In this document: positions 18,881 through 27,277 of the stretch, piece after piece | How positions within the stretch are numbered: position 1 is the first letter of the stretch | How the letters are laid out: the number at the start of each line of letters is the position of its first letter | Source of the DNA: Rubrivivax gelatinosus | GTDB taxonomy: Bacteria > Pseudomonadota > Gammaproteobacteria > Burkholderiales > Burkholderiaceae_C | Direction: 5' to 3' | Assembly (NCBI RefSeq): GCF_004340905.1 | Contig: NZ_SLXD01000009.1 | Coordinates: 186,001-250,000, forward strand | Length of the DNA: 64,000 nt | Position numbers and translations under genes: made by a program | Notes under the pieces: model-generated | The model's database searches: none | What the model was told of the DNA's origin: nothing | The model's input: the letters and a program-made list of their open reading frames with translations, nothing else

Positions 18881-20806
18881 TCAGACCAAGGCTTCGTTGG
18901 GGCTCTGGTGGGGCAGGCGGTCGGGGGGCGCGGGGCGGCCGAGCAGGAAGCCTTGCAGGGTGTCGCAGCCGTGGGCGGCGAGGGCCTGGCGCTGGGCTTC
19001 GGTTTCGACGCCTTCGGCGGTGACGCGCATGCCCAGGGCGTGGGCCATCGAGACGACCGAGCCGACGATGACGCCGACCTTGGCGTCGTCGGCCAGGCTC
19101 TGGGTGAACTCGCGGTCGAGCTTGACGCGGTCCAGCGGGAAGCGCCACAGGTGCGCCAGGCTCGAGTAGCCGGTGCCGAAGTCGTCCATCGCGATGCTCA
19201 CGCCCAGGCCGCGCAGCTCGCGCAGCGCACGCAGCACGGGCTCGGTGCGCGCCATCAGCAGCGACTCGGTGATCTCCAGCTCCAGCCGCTCGGGCGCCAG
19301 GCCCGAGTCGCGCAGCGCCACCGACACGACCTCGGCGATGGCGCCGTCGCGGCGGAACTGCGCCGGGCTCAGGTTGACGGCCACGCCCAGCGGCGCCGGC
19401 CAGCGTGCGGCCTCGCGACAGGCGGCGCGCAGCACCCAGGCGCCCAGATCCTCGATCAGCCCGGTCTGCTCGGCCAGCGGGATGAAGCTCGCCGGCGGCA
19501 CCCAGCCGCGCTCGGGATGCGGCCAGCGCGCCAGCGCCTCGTAGCCGACGACGAGGCCGCTGCGGGCTTGCATCAGCGGCTGGAAGTGCAGCACGAGCGC
19601 GCCGTCGGCGAGCGCGTCGCGCAGCTCGACGCCCAGGCGCCGGCGGCGCTGCAGCTCGTCGTCCAGGCGTGCGTCGTAGAAGCGGAAGGTGCCACGCCCG
19701 TCGCCCTTGGCGCGCGCGAGCGCCAGGTCGGCGTGCTGCAGCAGCCGGTCGGCCTCCTGGCCGTCGACGCCGTGCAGCGCGATGCCGATGCTCGCGCCGA
19801 TCTCGCAGCGCCGGCCGCCCACCTCGTAGGGCTGGCGCAGCGCCTCGACGATGCGCTGCGCGAGCGTCGCCAGGGCGTCGGCGTCACCGGTGTCGGCGAG
19901 CACCGCGAACTCGTCGCTTCCCAGGCGCGCGACGAGGTCGCCGCTGCGCACCGTGGCGCGCAGCCGCGCGGCCACCTGGCGCAGCAGCGAGTCGCCGGCG
20001 CCGCGGCCCAGCCACTCGTTGAACTCGCGGAAACGGTCCAGGTCCATGCACAGCACGCCGCTGTGGCCGCCGCCGCGTGCGGCGGCGCGGCGCAGCGCGG
20101 CCACGAAGCTCTCGCGGTTGAGCGCGCCGGTCAGCGGGTCGTGCTGGTCGAGGTAGTCGATGCGTGCGCGTGCACTGCGTTCGGCGCGTGCGTAGGCGCG
20201 CCACAGCAGCAGCCCGGCCAGGCCCACGCCCAGCAGCCCGGCAAAGGTGGCGCTGGCGGCGCGCACCGCCGAGCGCGTCGTGACCGCAGCCGCTTCGTCG
20301 AGGTCGACCCGCACCTCGGCCACGCCGAGCAGCACGCCGTCGGCGTGCACCGGCAGCCAGACGTCGGCATGCACCGCGGCGCGTTCGTCGGGCTGGCGTT
20401 CGAGCTCGACGAGGTGGGGGCTGCGGCCGCTCGCCAGTTCGTGCACGCGCGCGACGGTGAGCGCCTCGGGCGTTGCCGGCAGGCCTTCGGAGGCCAGCGT
20501 CAGGCGGCCGTCGGGGGCATGCAGCCGGAAGGCGTAGATGCCGGTGGCCCCGCGCAGCCCGGCCAGCGGCAGCAGCGCTCGCGGTGGCGGTGCCGGGCCG
20601 AAGAGGCTGGCCGACTGCGGCACGACGCGGCCCACCTGCTGCGCCCAGCCGCGCGCCGTGCGCAGCGCCTCTTCCTCGAGGTGGCGTTCGGCCACGTCGT
20701 GCAGGCGCAGCGCGACGACGACGATCGCCACCAGGATGACCGCGCCCCAGAGCACCAGGGCCCGCGCGAGCGAGAGGCGGCTGCCGGCCAGGCGCGGCGT
20801 CAGCAT
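18881..20806 (-). CDS. Membrane GGDEF-EAL protein (c-di-GMP turnover)
   Basis: 641 aa from the ATG at 20806. Transmembrane helices at about 15-34 and 186-203 flank a periplasmic sensor region of about 150 residues. The cyclase domain has GSDEF (296-300) in place of GGDEF, with an intact RSGD inhibitory site five residues before. The phosphodiesterase domain has EAL (423-425), NLSPAQF, ELEITES, DDFGTGYSSL and AEGVETEAQ, all expected of an active enzyme. It is therefore most likely a c-di-GMP phosphodiesterase with a regulatory or weak cyclase domain (inference). The start overlaps the preceding pilin-like gene by 7 nt. Confidence 0.88.
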   Translation of the reverse strand: MLTPRLAGSRLSLARALVLWGAVILVAIVVVALRLHDVAERHLEEEALRTARGWAQQVGRVVPQSASLFGPAPPPRALLPLAGLRGATGIYAFRLHAPDGRLTLASEGLPATPEALTVARVHELASGRSPHLVELERQPDERAAVHADVWLPVHADGVLLGVAEVRVDLDEAAAVTTRSAVRAASATFAGLLGVGLAGLLLWRAYARAERSARARIDYLDQHDPLTGALNRESFVAALRRAAARGGGHSGVLCMDLDRFREFNEWLGRGAGDSLLRQVAARLRATVRSGDLVARLGSDEFAVLADTGDADALATLAQRIVEALRQPYEVGGRRCEIGASIGIALHGVDGQEADRLLQHADLALARAKGDGRGTFRFYDARLDDELQRRRRLGVELRDALADGALVLHFQPLMQARSGLVVGYEALARWPHPERGWVPPASFIPLAEQTGLIEDLGAWVLRAACREAARWPAPLGVAVNLSPAQFRRDGAIAEVVSVALRDSGLAPERLELEITESLLMARTEPVLRALRELRGLGVSIAMDDFGTGYSSLAHLWRFPLDRVKLDREFTQSLADDAKVGVIVGSVVSMAHALGMRVTAEGVETEAQRQALAAHGCDTLQGFLLGRPAPPDRLPHQSPNEALV

Positions 20807-21294
20807 GCAGGGTAGCCGGGCACGCCGACGCCGGGAGCACAGATGCGGGCCCGGCCCAGCGGTGACAGCGACACCTGCAGGCGCTCGCCGCGTGTGGACT
20901 CGAAGACTGCCGGCTGCGGCGGTACCTGGGCCTCGCCGTCGGCTTCCAGCCGCGTGGAGGCGGCATCCAGCAGGCGGATGCCGCCGTGGTCGGCGGCCCG
21001 TTCGGTCTTCAGCTGGCAGGCGCGCTCGGCGTCGCAGCCGCAGCCGGACTCGGTGGCCACGGCCCAGCACCAGGCGCCGCCGGCGCGCATCTCCAGGTGC
21101 AGCGGCAGGCCGCGGCGCGCGGCCTCGAAACGCGCTTCGCCGATGTCGGCGGCCAGCGTCTCGGCGGCGAAACGCAGCCGCGCGCGTTCGGCCGCGCCGC
21201 CGAAGGAAGGTACCGCCAGCGAGGCGAGCAGCGCCACCAGCGCGAGCGCGATCATCGTCTCCAGCAGCGTGAGGCCGAGCGCGTGGCGTCTCAT
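20800..21294 (-). CDS. FimT/GspH-type pseudopilin
   Basis: 164 aa. Prepilin motif ALG|LTLLETMIALALVALLAS at residues 5-24, with cleavage after Gly and Glu at +5, then a globular domain with several Cys (CWAVATESGCGCDAERAC and a final CAPGVGVPGYPAC). These are features of minor pilins FimT/GspH that prime type IV pilus or type II secretion fibres. It overlaps the PilE-like gene by 4 nt and the GGDEF/EAL gene by 7 nt. No pilus ATPase or secretin gene is nearby. Confidence 0.8.
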   Translation of the reverse strand: MRRHALGLTLLETMIALALVALLASLAVPSFGGAAERARLRFAAETLAADIGEARFEAARRGLPLHLEMRAGGAWCWAVATESGCGCDAERACQLKTERAADHGGIRLLDAASTRLEADGEAQVPPQPAVFESTRGERLQVSLSPLGRARICAPGVGVPGYPAC

Positions 21295-21713
21295 CGGTTC
21301 CAGCAGCGTCGGGTGGGGCCGGGGCGCACGAAGCCGCTGTCCACGGCCAGCGTCAGCGGCGCGCAGTCGTGGTCCGCCTGCTGCGCACCGCCCGGTGCCG
21401 GCGCGGCCGCGGCATGGTAGCGGCCGTCGGACTCGCGTTCGAGCATCAGCGTGTAGTGGCCGGCTTCGCTGCGCGGGCCCAGGCGCAGCGTTTCCAGCGT
21501 CGCGGCGTAGTGGCCGTGGTTCCCGCGGTACTGCTCCTGCGCGGCCTGCAGCCGCGTCAGCGCCTGCACCGCGTCGGCGCGCCGGCTCTTGAGCAGGCTG
21601 CCCTGCCAGCTGGGCAGCGCCAGGCCGGCGACGACGGCGGCGATGGTGCACGCCGACATCAGCTCGATCAGGCTGAAGCCGCGCGCGGCGCGGCCGGGGG
21701 CCGGGGTGTTCAC
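21291..21713 (-). CDS. PilE-like type IV pilin
   Basis: 140 aa from a GTG at 21713 (GTGA overlap with the ycgR stop). Prepilin motif RG|FSLIELMSACTIAAVVAG at residues 11-28, followed by KSRRADAVQALTRLQAAQEQ and a C-terminal disulfide pair DHDCAPLTLAVDSGF...CW, the pattern of PilE-like minor pilins. Why a pilin is translationally coupled to a flagellar brake gene is not known; see findings. Confidence 0.8.
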   Translation of the reverse strand: MNTPAPGRAARGFSLIELMSACTIAAVVAGLALPSWQGSLLKSRRADAVQALTRLQAAQEQYRGNHGHYAATLETLRLGPRSEAGHYTLMLERESDGRYHAAAAPAPGGAQQADHDCAPLTLAVDSGFVRPGPTRRCWNR

Positions 21714-22468
21714 AGCGACATCAGCCGGCGGCGGCGCTGCGCCAGGTCGATCCAGCGCTGCAGCATGCGTTCGGCGCCGGGCGGCAGCGTCGCCCACTCG
21801 CAGCCCAGGCGAACGCCCTGGCCGTCGGACGGCAGCGCGGTGACGTGGCGCAGCGCCAGCGCGAGCGTGAAACGCGTCTCGAGGTCGAGTTCGATCTGCA
21901 CGTCGGCGATCCGGATGCCGGGCTCCATCGGCGGCACGTCGTGCGGCAGCAGCATCGCGCAGCCGCCGACGCTGACGTCGAGCAACCGCAGCGCCAGCGA
22001 CATCTCCGGGATCGACGGGTGGCGCAGGCGGGCGGTCGGTGCGGCGCGCCCCTGCGGGCGCACGCGATAGGCGCCTCGGCGCTGGAAGCGGTAGACGACG
22101 CGCGGCATCTGCGCCTGCAGCGCGCAGGCGCGCGGGCCGTGCACCAGCAGCAGGCCCTGCAGTTCGAACTGCAGCTTGACGCTGTCGAGGTAGGCCACGG
22201 CCACCGCCTCGTCGGCGTCGACCAGGCCCTGCAGGCTCGGGTGGCCCTCGTCGGCGCTGAAGGACAGCCGGCCCGAGGCGGCGTCCAGCGACCACAGCGT
22301 GGTCGTCAGGCCGATGCCCTCGGGCGCGTTCAGGTGCACCGGCACGCTGCCGTCGCAGAGCTGGCGCAGCAGCGCCTGCAGCTCGCGCGGGTGGTCGACG
22401 CGGAACTCGGCCCACCGGTCGATCGTGCCGCCGGCATCCAGATCGGCGGGGCGGGTGTCCTGGAACAT
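21710..22468 (-). CDS. ycgR: Flagellar brake protein YcgR (PilZ domain)
   Basis: 252 aa from the ATG at 22468. The N-terminal YcgR-type beta domain is followed by a PilZ domain with the c-di-GMP-binding residues FQRRGAYRVRP (RxxxR) and DVSVGG (D/NxSxxG). With c-di-GMP bound, YcgR slows or biases the motor by contacting MotA and FliG. A GTG start at 22525 would give 19 extra residues and touch the fliT stop. It sits between fliT and two pilin-like genes. Confidence 0.88.
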   Translation of the reverse strand: MFQDTRPADLDAGGTIDRWAEFRVDHPRELQALLRQLCDGSVPVHLNAPEGIGLTTTLWSLDAASGRLSFSADEGHPSLQGLVDADEAVAVAYLDSVKLQFELQGLLLVHGPRACALQAQMPRVVYRFQRRGAYRVRPQGRAAPTARLRHPSIPEMSLALRLLDVSVGGCAMLLPHDVPPMEPGIRIADVQIELDLETRFTLALALRHVTALPSDGQGVRLGCEWATLPPGAERMLQRWIDLAQRRRRLMSL

Positions 22469-22495
22469 CGCAATCGCTTTCGCAGAAACGGCGAA

Positions 22496-22513
22496 CGCCG
22501 CCCGCGGGCGGCG
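22496..22513 (-). terminator. Palindromic hairpin between fliT and ycgR
   Basis: CGCCGCCCGCGGGCGGCG is a perfect 18-nt palindrome; the minus-strand tail is TTCGCCGTTTCTG. It could terminate or attenuate fliDST-side transcription before ycgR. Confidence 0.4.
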
Positions 22514-22524
22514 CACGTGGTGCA

Positions 22525-22824
22525 CTAGTGCAGCGTCTTCTCGCGGCCCGCCAGCGTGTCGTCGAGGTCCTGCAGCCAGGGCTCGGCGAGGTGCCGGATC
22601 TCGGCGTCGTTGACCAGGATGCGCTGCATGATGCGCGACTTGGTCTTGGCCGCCTCCGCATCGAGCGTGGCTTCGCGCGCGGCGTGCTTGAGCTGGCTGA
22701 TCAGCAGGACGCAGGCTCCCTCGAGCTTGACGACCTCGTCCCAGTTGCCGGCCTTGGCGGCCAGCAGCATGTCGGCGCTCGCCTGCTCGATGGCTTCGTA
22801 GTACTTCAGGAGGTCGGTGTTCAT
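22525..22824 (-). CDS. fliT: Flagellar chaperone FliT
   Basis: 99 aa from the ATG at 22824, all-helical with MNTDLLKYYEAIEQASADML at the N-terminus. Size, helical content and position directly after fliS identify FliT, the FliD chaperone that in enterics also blocks FlhDC. It starts 26 nt after fliS and ends with an amber codon. Confidence 0.8.
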   Translation of the reverse strand: MNTDLLKYYEAIEQASADMLLAAKAGNWDEVVKLEGACVLLISQLKHAAREATLDAEAAKTKSRIMQRILVNDAEIRHLAEPWLQDLDDTLAGREKTLH

Positions 22825-22850
22825 CTCGGGATCCTCGTGGTGGCGTCGGT

Positions 22851-23285
22851 TCAGCCCCGTCCGGACTGGCCGCCGACCTTGTCTCCGATGGCCGCCCAGG
22901 CGTCCTGCAGCGGCTGCACCAGGCGCTGGCACTCGTCGAGCAGGGCTTCGTCGTTGCGGATGTTGGCCTGCGTCAGGCGCAGCTCGAGGTAGCCGTACAG
23001 CTCGTTGAGGTCCTGCGCCAGGCGGCCGCCGGACTTCATGTCCAGGTTCTCGCGCAGGCCCTCGCCGACGATGCGCAGCGCGCGCTGGATGCCGCGGTTC
23101 TTGCGTTCGACGTTGCCTGCGCGCATGCCGCCGCGGGCCTGGACGACGGCGTCCATGTAGCCCTCGAACAGCATCGCCACCAGGCGGTGCGGCGTGGCAC
23201 CGCTGACGCCGGTCTCGGTGCCGATGTGGCGGTAGGCGTTGGCGAACTGCTGGGGGCGGGCGTACGCGGAGGAGGTGCTGAACAT
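22851..23285 (-). CDS. fliS: Flagellin chaperone FliS
   Basis: 144 aa. Conserved helix-bundle motifs ANAYRHIGTETGVSGATPHR, LVAMLFEGYMDAVVQARGG and YGYLELRLTQANIRNDEALL are typical of FliS. It binds the C-terminal helix of flagellin and stops early polymerisation. It has its own sigma-28 promoter 37-63 nt upstream. Confidence 0.95.
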   Translation of the reverse strand: MFSTSSAYARPQQFANAYRHIGTETGVSGATPHRLVAMLFEGYMDAVVQARGGMRAGNVERKNRGIQRALRIVGEGLRENLDMKSGGRLAQDLNELYGYLELRLTQANIRNDEALLDECQRLVQPLQDAWAAIGDKVGGQSGRG

Positions 23286-23321
23286 GGCGGGTGGTCAGTG
23301 GTATCGGCGACAGTGACGGAT

Positions 23322-23348
23322 TTATCGGCGCCTGCGACGCGCACTTGA
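23322..23348 (-). promoter_or_regulatory. Sigma-28 (FliA) promoter of fliS
   Basis: Minus-strand TCAAGTGC (23348-23341), 11-nt spacer, GCCGATAA (23329-23322). The -10 element matches the enteric FliA consensus at all eight positions. The fliS start is 37 nt downstream. Confidence 0.85.
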
Positions 23349-23455
23349 GGCGCAAAACGCGGCACCGCCGTCGCCGTCGTGACGGCCATGAAGCCGACGG
23401 CCCCGGCCCCGCGTCGTGCGGGGGCGGGGCCGTCGGGGCCGGGGGCGGCGGGCCG

Positions 23456-24901
23456 TCAGTTGTTGTTCGAGCTCAGCGCCGCGAGCTGCTGCGTGACGTA
23501 GCTCGACAGGCCCGACAGCGTCGACATGCTGGCGTCCAGCGCCTGGTACTGGCGCCGGATGCGTGCCTCGGTCAGCGCCAGACGGGTCTCCCACGCCTCC
23601 TGGCTCTTGTCGTTGCGCTCCATCTCGGCCTTCAGGCCGTCGCTGCGTGCGGTCAGCAGGCCCTCGCTGTCCACCGCCGAGCGTCCGAGGTCCCGGAAGC
23701 GGTCCATGAAACCCGAGGCCCCGGTCGTCGAGGCGTCGGCCGCGAAGAGCTTGCGCAGCTCTTCGCGGTTGCCGGTCAGCGCCTCCTTGAGCTTGCTCTC
23801 CTTGAGGGTCAGCAGGCCGTTGGCGTCCATCGAGATCCCGACGTCGGACAGGCGCGAGTACACCGTGGAGGCGGTGCTGCCCTCGTTGATCACGCCGCGC
23901 AGCTGCGACAGCAGCCCCAGCGCGGTGCGGTCGCCCTGGAGCGTGGCGCCCTGCTTGGCGGTCTCGTCGTACTTGGTCTGCTCCTTGATGTAGGCAGCCA
24001 GGTTGTTGAAGGAGGTGATGAAGTCGTTGACGCCCTTCATCACGGCCTCGTCGTCGGCCGTCACCGCGACGTCGATGTCGCCGGTGGTCGGCTTCTTCAG
24101 CGTCAGCGTCATGCCGTCGGCGACGTTCTTCAGGGTGTTGCTCGCCGAGGTCACGGAGATGCCGTTGATCGTCGCCTGCGCGTTGACGGCGGTCTGGTTG
24201 CGTGTCATCGCGCTGCTGCCGGCGGCGTCGAAGCCGAGCGTGGACAGCCCGGTGCTGCTGCTGCCGTCGTCCTCGGTCTCGGTCGCGGTGATGCGAAACG
24301 CGTTCTCCGCGCCGGTCTCCGCCGAACGGATCGACAGCCGGGCGCCGCTGGCGTCGTTGACGATCGTCGCGGTGACCCCGGCCTTGGACGCGTTGATCTT
24401 GTCGCGGATCTTCTCCAGCGTGTTGTCCTGGTCGGTGATGGTCACCGTCACCGGCGTCGCGCCGCTCTTGGCCGTGAAGCCGGTGGGCGTCGGCTCGCCG
24501 GTCCAGCTGCCGAGCTCGATCTTCAGCGTGCCGCTGCCGACCACCGCCGTCGTGGAGGCGAAGGCCGAACTCGACACCGTCTGCGTGCTCGCCAGGCGCT
24601 GCACCTGCACGGCGTAGTTGCCCAGCGTCGCGCCGGTCTCGGTGCTCACGCCCACGGCGGTGTTGTCGCTGCTGTTGGACGTGGTCTGCTTCCACATCAG
24701 CACCGAGGACAGCGCGTTCGCCGCGTCGCGCATCGACGAGGTGTAGCTCGTCAGCTGGCCGATGGCGGAGAACTTGGTCTGCAGCTTGGCCTCGGCGTTC
24801 TCCAGCAGGTTCAGCGGGCGCCGCTCCAGCGACATCAGCTTGCTGACGATCGATTCGACATCCAGGCCGCTGCCGACGCCGGTGGAGGTGATCGTGGCCA
24901 T
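23456..24901 (-). CDS. fliD: Flagellar filament cap protein FliD
   Basis: 481 aa. N-terminal MATITSTGVGSGLDVESIVS and MSLERRPLNLLENAEAKLQT, central adhesin-like domains, and a C-terminal coiled coil with QYQALDASMSTLSGLSSYVT are characteristic of FliD/HAP2. It caps the filament and inserts flagellin subunits. It is preceded by a sigma-28 promoter and followed by GC-rich inverted repeats at 23401-23440 that could end its message before fliS. Confidence 0.95.
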   Translation of the reverse strand: MATITSTGVGSGLDVESIVSKLMSLERRPLNLLENAEAKLQTKFSAIGQLTSYTSSMRDAANALSSVLMWKQTTSNSSDNTAVGVSTETGATLGNYAVQVQRLASTQTVSSSAFASTTAVVGSGTLKIELGSWTGEPTPTGFTAKSGATPVTVTITDQDNTLEKIRDKINASKAGVTATIVNDASGARLSIRSAETGAENAFRITATETEDDGSSSTGLSTLGFDAAGSSAMTRNQTAVNAQATINGISVTSASNTLKNVADGMTLTLKKPTTGDIDVAVTADDEAVMKGVNDFITSFNNLAAYIKEQTKYDETAKQGATLQGDRTALGLLSQLRGVINEGSTASTVYSRLSDVGISMDANGLLTLKESKLKEALTGNREELRKLFAADASTTGASGFMDRFRDLGRSAVDSEGLLTARSDGLKAEMERNDKSQEAWETRLALTEARIRRQYQALDASMSTLSGLSSYVTQQLAALSSNNN

Positions 24902-24928
24902 GCGTGACTTCCTTGGTTTCTCGAACGG

Positions 24929-24956
24929 TTATCGGCGGTCGCAGTGCGTCACTTGA
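24929..24956 (-). promoter_or_regulatory. Sigma-28 (FliA) promoter of fliD
   Basis: Minus-strand TCAAGTGA (24956-24949), 12-nt spacer, GCCGATAA (24936-24929), ending 28 nt before the fliD ATG. Confidence 0.85.
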
Positions 24957-24994
24957 AGCGCCGGATGCCAAAGACGTCACGCCGCACGGCGGGA

Positions 24995-25012
24995 CGACGC
25001 CTCGGGGCGTCG
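24995..25012 (-). terminator. Hairpin after fliC copy 1
   Basis: CGACGCC-TCGG-GGCGTCG, an uninterrupted stem 54 nt downstream of the fliC1 stop. No T-tract. Confidence 0.4.
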
Positions 25013-25065
25013 ACCGCGGTACGGCGTGTCGGTCGCGGGTGCCGGACGCAGCCGGCGGCGCGGGT

Positions 25066-25935
25066 TCAGCCCTGGAGCAGGCGCAGCACCTGCTGCGGCT
25101 GCTGGTTGGCCTGGGCGACCATCGCGTTGCCGGCCTGCTGCAGGATCTGCGCGCGGCTCAGGTTCGCGGTCTCGGCGGCGAAGTCGGCGTCCATGATGCG
25201 GCTGCGGGCGGCCGACTGGTTCTCCGACGAGATCATCAGGTTGGAGATGACGGCATCGAACCGGCTCTGCGCCGCGCCCAGCGTCGCGCGCTCGGAGTTG
25301 ATCTTGTCGATCGCGTCGTCGATGCCGTTGATGACGGCGGCGATGTCGCCGACCGAGGTCGACGAGCCGATGCGCGCGCGGGTGGCCTCGACGTTGCCGT
25401 AGGTGCCGGCGATCGTCGTGACCTCGGCGGCGCCGGTCAGGTCCGAGGTCGTCAGCACGATCGTGTCGTCTTCGGTGGTGTTGGCGCCGACCTGGAAGGT
25501 CAGCGACGACGCCTCGGAGCCGAGGATGTGCTTGCCGTTGAAGGTGGTGCCGCCGAGCACGCGCTGGATTTCCTTGGCCAGCTCGCCGAACTCCTTGTCC
25601 AGCGACTCCTTGTCGTCGTCGGAGTTCGAGGCGTTGCGCGCCTGCACCGCGAGTTCACGCATGCGCTGCAGCGCGTCGCCGACCTTGCCCAGCGCGCCTT
25701 CGGCGGTCTGCGCCATCGAGATGCCGTCGTTGGCGTTGCGCATCGCGACGTTCATGCCGCGAACCTGGGCGTTCATGCGCTCGGCGATCGCCAGGCCGGC
25801 GGCGTCGTCCTTGGCGCTGTTGACGCGCAGGCCCGAGGACAGGCGCTGCATCGAGGTCATCAGCGACGACTGCGACGCGGAGAGATTGCGCTGCGCGTTG
25901 AGCGAAGCCAGGTTCGTGTTGATGGTCTGCGGCAT
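25066..25935 (-). CDS. fliC: Flagellin, copy 1
   Basis: 289 aa. Starts MPQTINTNLASLNAQRNLSA and ends QQPQQVLRLLQG; D0/D1 helices are complete, including the LQRMRELAVQARN segment, while the D2/D3 region is nearly absent, as in short beta-proteobacterial flagellins. It differs from copies 2 and 3 in the central region (residues about 160-225) and at both ends. Only a weak sigma-28-like site (TCCGACAA at 26040-26033, spacing 9 nt from TCAAGG) lies upstream, so its control may differ from the other two. Confidence 0.95.
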   Translation of the reverse strand: MPQTINTNLASLNAQRNLSASQSSLMTSMQRLSSGLRVNSAKDDAAGLAIAERMNAQVRGMNVAMRNANDGISMAQTAEGALGKVGDALQRMRELAVQARNASNSDDDKESLDKEFGELAKEIQRVLGGTTFNGKHILGSEASSLTFQVGANTTEDDTIVLTTSDLTGAAEVTTIAGTYGNVEATRARIGSSTSVGDIAAVINGIDDAIDKINSERATLGAAQSRFDAVISNLMISSENQSAARSRIMDADFAAETANLSRAQILQQAGNAMVAQANQQPQQVLRLLQG

Positions 25936-26106
25936 GTCGAGTGCTCCTCAAGTGTCGATGGCTTCGGCGCCATCGCACCGACCGTGAATCCGGGGCGTCC
26001 GTCGCACGTGGATGCGGCGGGACATGGATGGATTGTCGGAATCCTTGAGGGCCTTGATCGGTCGAAATGAGGCGGATTGCCGCCCCAGTTCGACGCCGCA
26101 AACGGC

Positions 26107-26140
26107 GCGACCCCGGCGGGCAGGGCCCGGCCGGGGTCGC
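26107..26140 (-). terminator. Terminator hairpin after fliC copy 2
   Basis: 11-bp perfect stem GCGACCCCGGC/GCCGGGGTCGC (26107-26117 with 26130-26140) and a 12-nt loop, 39 nt beyond the stop of copy 2, followed on the minus strand by GCCGTTTGCG. Confidence 0.6.
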
Positions 26141-26178
26141 GGCGAAAGGCGTGCGGGGCGCGTGCCCCGCGGGGGGCG

Positions 26179-27045
26179 TCAGCGCAGCAGCGACAGGACC
26201 TGCTGGGGCAGCTGGTTGGCCTGGGCGACCATCGCGTTGCCGGCCTGTTGCAGGATCTGCGCGCGGCTGAGGTTCGACGTTTCGGTCGCGAAGTCGGCGT
26301 CCATGATGCGGCTGCGGGCGGCCGACTGGTTCTCGATCGAGGTCTGCAGGTTGGAGATCACGGCGTCGAAGCGGCTCTGCGAGGCGCCCATCGTGGCGCG
26401 CTCGGTGTTCACCTTGTCGATCGCGTCGTCGATCGCGTCGATGACGACCTTGATGTCGTCGGTGCTGGCCGACGAGTCGATCTTGGCGCGGGTGGTGTCG
26501 ACGCTGCCGTAGGTGCCGGCCACCGAGGTGATCGTCGTGTCGGTCGTCATGTCGGCCGTGACGACGTCGATGACGTCGTCGTCGGTCGTGTTGGCGCCCA
26601 CCTGGAAGGTCAGCGATCCGGCCTGCGAGCCGAGGATGTGCTTGCCGTTGAAGGTGGTGCCGCCGAGAACACGCTGGATTTCCTTGGCGAGTTCGCCGAA
26701 CTCCTTGTCCAGCGAATCCTTGTCGTCGTCGGAGTTGGACGCGTTGCGCGCCTGCACCGCGAGTTCACGCATGCGCTGCAGCGCGTCGCCCACCTTGCCC
26801 AGCGCGCCTTCGGCGGTCTGCGCCAGCGAGATGCCGTCGTTGGCGTTGCGGGTGGCGACGTTCATGCCGCGCACCTGGGCGTTCATGCGTTCGGCGATCG
26901 CCAGACCGGCGGCGTCGTCCTTGGCGCTGTTGACGCGCAGGCCCGAGGACAGGCGCTGCATCGAGGTGGCCAGCGAGGACTGCGACGTCGCGAGGTTGCG
27001 CTGCGCATTCATCGAGGCGAGGTTCGTGTTGATGGTCGAGGCCAT
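26179..27045 (-). CDS. fliC: Flagellin, copy 2
   Basis: 288 aa from the ATG at 27045. Residues MASTINTNLASMNAQRNLAT to QLPQQVLSLLR; more than nine in ten residues equal copy 3, with changes mainly at residues 9-20 and 185-225. Its own sigma-28 promoter lies 80-107 nt upstream and a hairpin follows. The in-frame extension to 27249 is not coding. Confidence 0.96.
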   Translation of the reverse strand: MASTINTNLASMNAQRNLATSQSSLATSMQRLSSGLRVNSAKDDAAGLAIAERMNAQVRGMNVATRNANDGISLAQTAEGALGKVGDALQRMRELAVQARNASNSDDDKDSLDKEFGELAKEIQRVLGGTTFNGKHILGSQAGSLTFQVGANTTDDDVIDVVTADMTTDTTITSVAGTYGSVDTTRAKIDSSASTDDIKVVIDAIDDAIDKVNTERATMGASQSRFDAVISNLQTSIENQSAARSRIMDADFATETSNLSRAQILQQAGNAMVAQANQLPQQVLSLLR

Positions 27046-27124
27046 GTCGGCTCCTTGTCGGATGAAGAGGCCCGGCCGGTCGACTGTGGGGAACCTGGCG
27101 GGACGGGCGAAGTGCCTGTCCGGG

Positions 27125-27152
27125 GTATCGGTGTCCGGGTGATCGCGCTTGA
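27125..27152 (-). promoter_or_regulatory. Sigma-28 (FliA) promoter of fliC copy 2
   Basis: Minus-strand TCAAGCGC (27152-27145), 12-nt spacer, ACCGATAC (27132-27125). Leader of about 70 nt. Confidence 0.7.
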
Positions 27153-27219
27153 AGAAGCGGAAAGCCGGAATAGCGGGGTGTTTGCCGGCCTGATCCCGGC
27201 GAATCCGCGGCACACAAGC

Positions 27220-27244
27220 AAAAACGCCGCCCGAAGGCGGCGTT
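27220..27244 (-). terminator. Rho-independent terminator of fliC copy 3
   Basis: Minus-strand AACGCCGCC-TTCG-GGCGGCGTT followed by TTT, giving a run of five T. This is the clearest classical terminator in the window and separates copy 3 from the promoter of copy 2. Confidence 0.85.
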
Positions 27245-27277
27245 GGCACTGCGGCGCCCGGGGCGCCGGCGGGCCGG

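Noticed and set aside
26033..26057. Sigma-28 promoter for fliC copy 1 (TCAAGGCC and TCCGACAA)
   Set aside because: Spacing is 9 nt instead of 11-12 and the -10 has a mismatch in the core; kept only as a weak possibility in the gene entry.
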